DNA from: Adiantum capillus-veneris
Lineage: Eukaryota > Streptophyta > Polypodiopsida > Polypodiales > Pteridaceae
NCBI GenBank assembly: GCA_014529385.2
Contig: CM043969.1
Location: 25,375,946 to 25,439,945, forward strand
Reading direction: 5' to 3'
DNA length: 64,000 nucleotides
Positions within the stretch are counted from its first letter, which is position 1; each line of letters opens with the position of its first letter. A program made the position numbers and the translations under genes. The notes under the pieces were generated by a model, which saw only the letters and a program-made list of their open reading frames with translations, was not told where the DNA came from and did not search any database. Positions 63,984 through 64,000 of this stretch are shown piece after piece.

Positions 63984-64000
63984 GGGTTCATACTCAATGG

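Larger units (their letters stand above)
54027..64000 (-). mobile_element. Gypsy element D (minus), 3' LTR through gag, off right edge
   Basis: In minus-strand order: gag (from beyond 64000 to 62784), protease (62748-61618), linkers (61554-60541), RT-RNase H-integrase (60559-57800), a post-integrase protease-like module (57799-56552), a 143-aa ORF (56280-55849), polypurine tract (54640-54629) and 3' LTR (54626-54027). It is nearly complete: the only lesions seen in pol are a few single stops and one 1-base frameshift. Family member of the plus element at 23559. Confidence 0.88.

Overview
This window looks like nuclear DNA from a land plant with a large, transposon-filled genome. The evidence is nested Ty3/gypsy and Ty1/copia elements, a LINE, hAT- and CACTA-type DNA transposon remnants, tRNA-derived SINEs, many (GA)n/(GT)n tracts, and one spliced host gene of the cinnamoyl-CoA reductase / phenylacetaldehyde reductase family. 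I cannot place the species. There are no bacterial operons, rRNA genes or CRISPR arrays, and I see no functional tRNA gene.

Layout. 1-1118: 5' end of a minus-strand Ty3/gypsy element running off the left edge (gag-like start, leader, tRNA-Asp-type primer-binding site). 2825-7403: heavily decayed minus-strand gypsy element. 7840-14205: plus-strand LINE split by a minus-strand copia element (about 9540-12955). 15154-17973: an apparently intact six-exon reductase gene (322 aa, minus) with a SINE in one intron and a fresh 375-bp tandem duplication across part of exon 2. 18100-20200: SINE-like units and microsatellites. 20680-21415: TPR/SET-type pseudogene. 23559-27975: plus-strand gypsy element (LTR, PBS, long gag) truncated against 27983-29150, the 3' end of a minus-strand gypsy element. 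29150-30218: CACTA transposase fragment with one terminus. 30219-30480: LTR end with a tRNA-Met PBS. 31216-32873: 1.66-kb foldback (long inverted repeat). 32874-45340: minus gypsy element 'A'. About 45420-49621: internally deleted minus gypsy element 'B'. 50769-51528: unrecognised ORF pair. 51950-54026: hAT (DUF659-type) pseudogene. 54027-64000: minus gypsy element 'D', nearly complete, same family as the plus element at 23559, running off the right edge.

The most interesting signal is in the gypsy elements. Three different ones (56552-57799, 45900-46603, 27983-29083) carry a second aspartic-protease-like domain downstream of the integrase, followed by about four spaced W-[VI]-P-K motifs. This is in addition to the ordinary protease in the usual place upstream of RT, which is visible in element D and, broken, in element A. 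In two elements this 3' module is in the same frame as integrase and separated only by one TGA codon. Elements A and B also carry a tandem duplication of the module containing the H2C2 zinc-binding domain ahead of the integrase core. Gag proteins of the D family and of A use several compact CX2CX3HX4C zinc knuckles. Together these suggest an Athila/Tat-related gypsy lineage (tRNA-Asp-type PBS, LTRs beginning TGTTA) with an unusual pol arrangement.
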